A stretch of 64,000 nucleotides of DNA, from positions 2,728,001 through 2,792,000 of the forward strand of contig NC_016474.1 of NCBI RefSeq assembly GCF_000226095.1, written 5' to 3'. This stretch comes from Thermothelomyces thermophilus ATCC 42464 (lineage: Eukaryota; Ascomycota; Sordariomycetes; Sordariales; Chaetomiaceae). Both the position numbers and the translations under genes were made by a program. Positions 62,096 to 64,000 of this stretch are shown one piece after another (position 1 is the stretch's first letter; each line of letters starts with the position of its first letter). The notes beneath the pieces were generated by a model. The model was not told the DNA's origin, searched no databases, and worked only from the letters and a program-made list of their open reading frames with translations.

Positions 62096-62547
62096 TGTGA
62101 CGAACCCAACTCAGACTTCTTCTAAAAGGGTCCAGACGGAGGTGGGTAAAGCGGGACAAGCAGGCAGGTCGTCTGAGGGATTCGGTGAAGCCAAAGGGTT
62201 CACAACAACACTTAGAGTTGTCTCTCACAGTAATCAGCAATGCTTGGTATGAGTACTGTGATTGTGATTGTTACCACTGGTGAACTCCTAGAGTCTACTA
62301 TAACGAGTGACTATTTACATGTATATATACTCTTCCTGATCGCTTATGGCCTTCTTCGATCCTGTCTTTGGATCGCCTTTGGTAGCTAGCTATCCTCCGC
62401 TATCTTTCCCCTTTTGGCAATTGTTCGCTCGTGGTAGCCTGCGCTCCCTAGCGATCCGTGTCAGCCTCGCTTCGTGCCCTTCTTGATTGGTGGCTCATTC
62501 GGCCTGCTGCACCCCACCGGGTCGCGGTTTATGGTTGGCTCGTGACA
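62096..62547 (-). repeat. 5' LTR of Gy-A3 (452 bp)
   Basis: TGTGACGAACCC to GGCTCGTGACA, then ATAAG. U3 is about 62279-62547. Confidence 0.95.
62321..62330 (-). promoter_or_regulatory. TATA element in Gy-A3 U3
   Basis: GTATATATAC lies about 45 bp upstream of the predicted RNA start at 62278. TATA-rich sequence at this spot is kept in all LTRs of the window. The motif is palindromic, so it could serve either direction. Confidence 0.5.
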
Positions 62548-62765
62548 ATAAGCCTGGGAGTACTATAGCCTACTTCCTTCATAAGCTCTTTAGCAGCCGG
62601 AACTTAACCATTTCAATTAACTATAGGCCTATAACTCCCTTAAAGTCTTATTTACTAATCCCTTATAGCTCTTCCTTCTAGATCCCTTTAGCTAGGATTA
62701 TATAGGCCCTATTAACCTCCCTAGCCTCCTCTTTAAAGGCTAAAGCTACCTATGCGTACCTTCTT
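62548..62765 (-). pseudogene. Tad-4 ORF1, middle piece
   Basis: It resumes the LINE after ATAAG and is paralogous to Tad-1 3985-4160 (ORF1 helical region). Homology fades near 62765, giving the 5' truncation point. Confidence 0.72.
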
Positions 62766-64000
62766 TTCTTATTTTAATTTTCCTTAACTCTATTAGCTTT
62801 ATAAACGCTTAAGTAGATAGTAGATATTCTAGCTATAGTGCTATTAATAAGAAAATATATTAGAAGCTTAGAATTAAGTAGATTAGTTTACTTACTATAT
62901 ATACCCTTAGGACTATAACTAGGCTATAACTAGGCTAGAAGATTACTTAGATAGCCTATATTACGATAGATATTAATAGCTAAGAGAGCTAGGCTATATT
63001 CCATATAATCCTAGAACTTATATATAACGTTATACTAGGCCTCCTATAGATAAAATACTAAGAAGTTATACTAGACGTATATATAGGCATTTTTATAATT
63101 AGAATATAATTAGAACTACTTATTCATAAGATCTTTTTATAGCCTGGATAAATAGGAATCTCCTAAATAATAGGTATAGTCTTTATGGATATAGTATAAA
63201 AGGTATAGAAAAAGAAGATTTCTAATACCTTCCTAGTTACTAATATCTAAAAGATAATAACCATCCTAGAATTAAGATACTAATTTAATAAGGATAGCCT
63301 AGGAAAGAAAGGTATCTAACCTAAGCCTAATATAGAGTCAGAGGTTACCTTGCTAGACAAACTTTATAACTTTACTAACCTCTTTAATAAGGAGAAAGCT
63401 AATGGACTCTCCCTACATTATAATATAGCTAATCATTATATCAAATCAAAGGAAGGCCTAGACGGAAAGATTCCCGAACTCCCTTAGAGGCCTCTCTATA
63501 ATATACTATAAGATCATTTATTAGAAGTCCGAAAGCAAGTCGTTAACTTGCTAGATAAGGGATAGATCTAAGCTAGCTCCTCTTCGGCCGCTACCCCTAT
63601 CTTCTTAATAAAGAAGGCAGATAGAGGATAGAGGTTCTATATTGACTATCAGGCGCTAAATGAGATTATAAAGTAAGATCGGTACCCCCTTCCACTTATT
63701 AAAGAGACGCTTCGCTCCCTAGCTAGAGCTAAGTAGTTTATAAAGCTTGATATCTAGGTAGCCTTTTACTATATCCGGATTATAGAGGGCTATAAGTATT
63801 TAATAGCATTTTAGACTTGGTTTAGCCTCTTCAAATAGCTTATCTACCCCTTTAGACTTATAAATGTACCTATAACTTTTTAATAATATATTAATGATGC
63901 TCTTAGCTTAACACTTAGAGACTTTATAATAGTATACCTTAATAATATCTTAATCTATATATTAAATAGTAAAAAAGATTATATAAGGTAGGTAAGGGAT
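62766..64000 (+). mobile_element. Gy-C: different Ty3/gypsy element, partial, running off the window
   Basis: Its left end cannot be placed exactly and no LTR is visible. It carries a pol frame unlike the chromoviruses A and B and is AT-rich and RIP-mutated. The segment 62766-63330 would hold the end of gag or the protease region, but no motif is clear there. Confidence 0.65.
63330..64000 (+). pseudogene. Gy-C pol: RT N-terminal half
   Basis: In order: a pre-RT region with LYNFTNLFNKEKANGL, HY.I and GKIPELP (63365-63485); ASSSSAATPIFLIKKADRG (63575-63625); FYIDYQALNEI (63630-63665); RYPLPLIKETL (63680-63710); KLDI and a YYIRI stretch (63740-63785); PFRLINVP near 63850; and YLNNILIY near 63935, which would be YxDD before G-to-A change. 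This order and wording are typical of Ty3/gypsy RT. Several TAG/TAA codons break the frame, and it continues beyond 64000. Confidence 0.82.

Larger units (their letters stand above)
57519..62547 (-). mobile_element. Gy-A3: youngest-looking chromovirus, internally deleted
   Basis: It is 5029 bp long, with 452-bp LTRs (57519-57970, 62096-62547) and TSD ATAAG on both sides. The two LTRs differ at about eight positions, all transitions, with no indel. GC content is visibly higher than in its relatives, so RIP has been light. Compared with Gy-A1 it lacks about 2.5 kb (equivalent of 13794-16296), joining gag to RT near 61252, and 80 bp within gag near 61815. Transcription is leftward. Confidence 0.95.
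53354..62765 (-). mobile_element. Tad-4: minus-strand LINE, 5'-truncated in ORF1, split by Gy-A3
   Basis: Segments 53354-57518 and 62548-about 62765 join at TSD ATAAG. The 3' tail (TTA on the + strand, 53354-53386) is at the left. It has complete ORF2 homology and about two thirds of ORF1. Homology to Tad-1 ends near Tad-1 position 3985. Because it is uninterrupted across both Tad-1 insertion points, it serves as the reference for the nested joins. Confidence 0.88.

Overview
The window looks like a transposon-filled, AT-rich compartment of a filamentous ascomycete (Pezizomycotina). Nearly all repeats carry dense C-to-T/G-to-A transitions: TAG and TAA stand where the reading frames want CAG, CAA or TGG, and TAY where they want TGY. 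This is the signature of repeat-induced point mutation (RIP). I see no rRNA, tRNA or CRISPR. One single-copy gene candidate (32126-33154, +) sits in an unmutated island of about 1.9 kb (31.7-33.6 kb).

The rest is a nested stack of mobile elements, ordered here by 5-bp target-site duplications (TSDs) that I read directly. From the left: the 3' end of a Ty3/gypsy chromovirus (Gy-A0, 1-1430, +); an unresolved 1.8-kb stretch; then a Tad1-like LINE (Tad-1, + strand, about 3250-30930). Tad-1 is split by Gy-B1 (7067-22130, TSD AGGGT) and Gy-B2 (23132-30632, TSD GCCTG). Gy-B1 is itself split by Gy-A1 (10168-17668, TSD AGTAA). After the gene island comes a Tc1/mariner remnant (- strand) split by Gy-A2 (35090-42633, TSD TAGAA). 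Next are a 5'-truncated LINE (Tad-2, +) ending in a very long (TAA)n tract, and an opposite-strand LINE (Tad-3) split by Gy-B3 (44930-52473, TSD AGTTA). Then follows another minus-strand LINE (Tad-4), split by the youngest-looking chromovirus Gy-A3 (57519-62547, TSD ATAAG). A different gypsy pol (Gy-C, +) runs off the right edge.

The chromoviruses share one plan: LTR, a primer-binding site complementary to their own LTR (Tf1/sushi-style self-priming), gag with a CCHC knuckle, protease, RT, RNase H, integrase, a C-terminal chromodomain, polypurine tract, LTR. Each copy whose 3' region lies in the window also carries an opposite-strand reading frame between pol and the 3' LTR. Its N-terminus has the cysteine spacing of a fungal Zn(II)2Cys6 cluster, followed in the better-preserved copies by a predicted coiled coil, and its 3' end overlaps the pol 3' end. 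Among the copies, gag-pol and the R-U5 part of the LTR are closely alike. The opposite-strand gene and the adjoining U3 differ strongly, as if they formed an exchangeable cassette. This is the most interesting signal in the window.

No retroelement here looks autonomous. All gag-pol frames contain stops, and Gy-A3, although lightly mutated, has lost about 2.5 kb (gag C-terminus, protease, RT N-terminus) plus 80 bp of gag.
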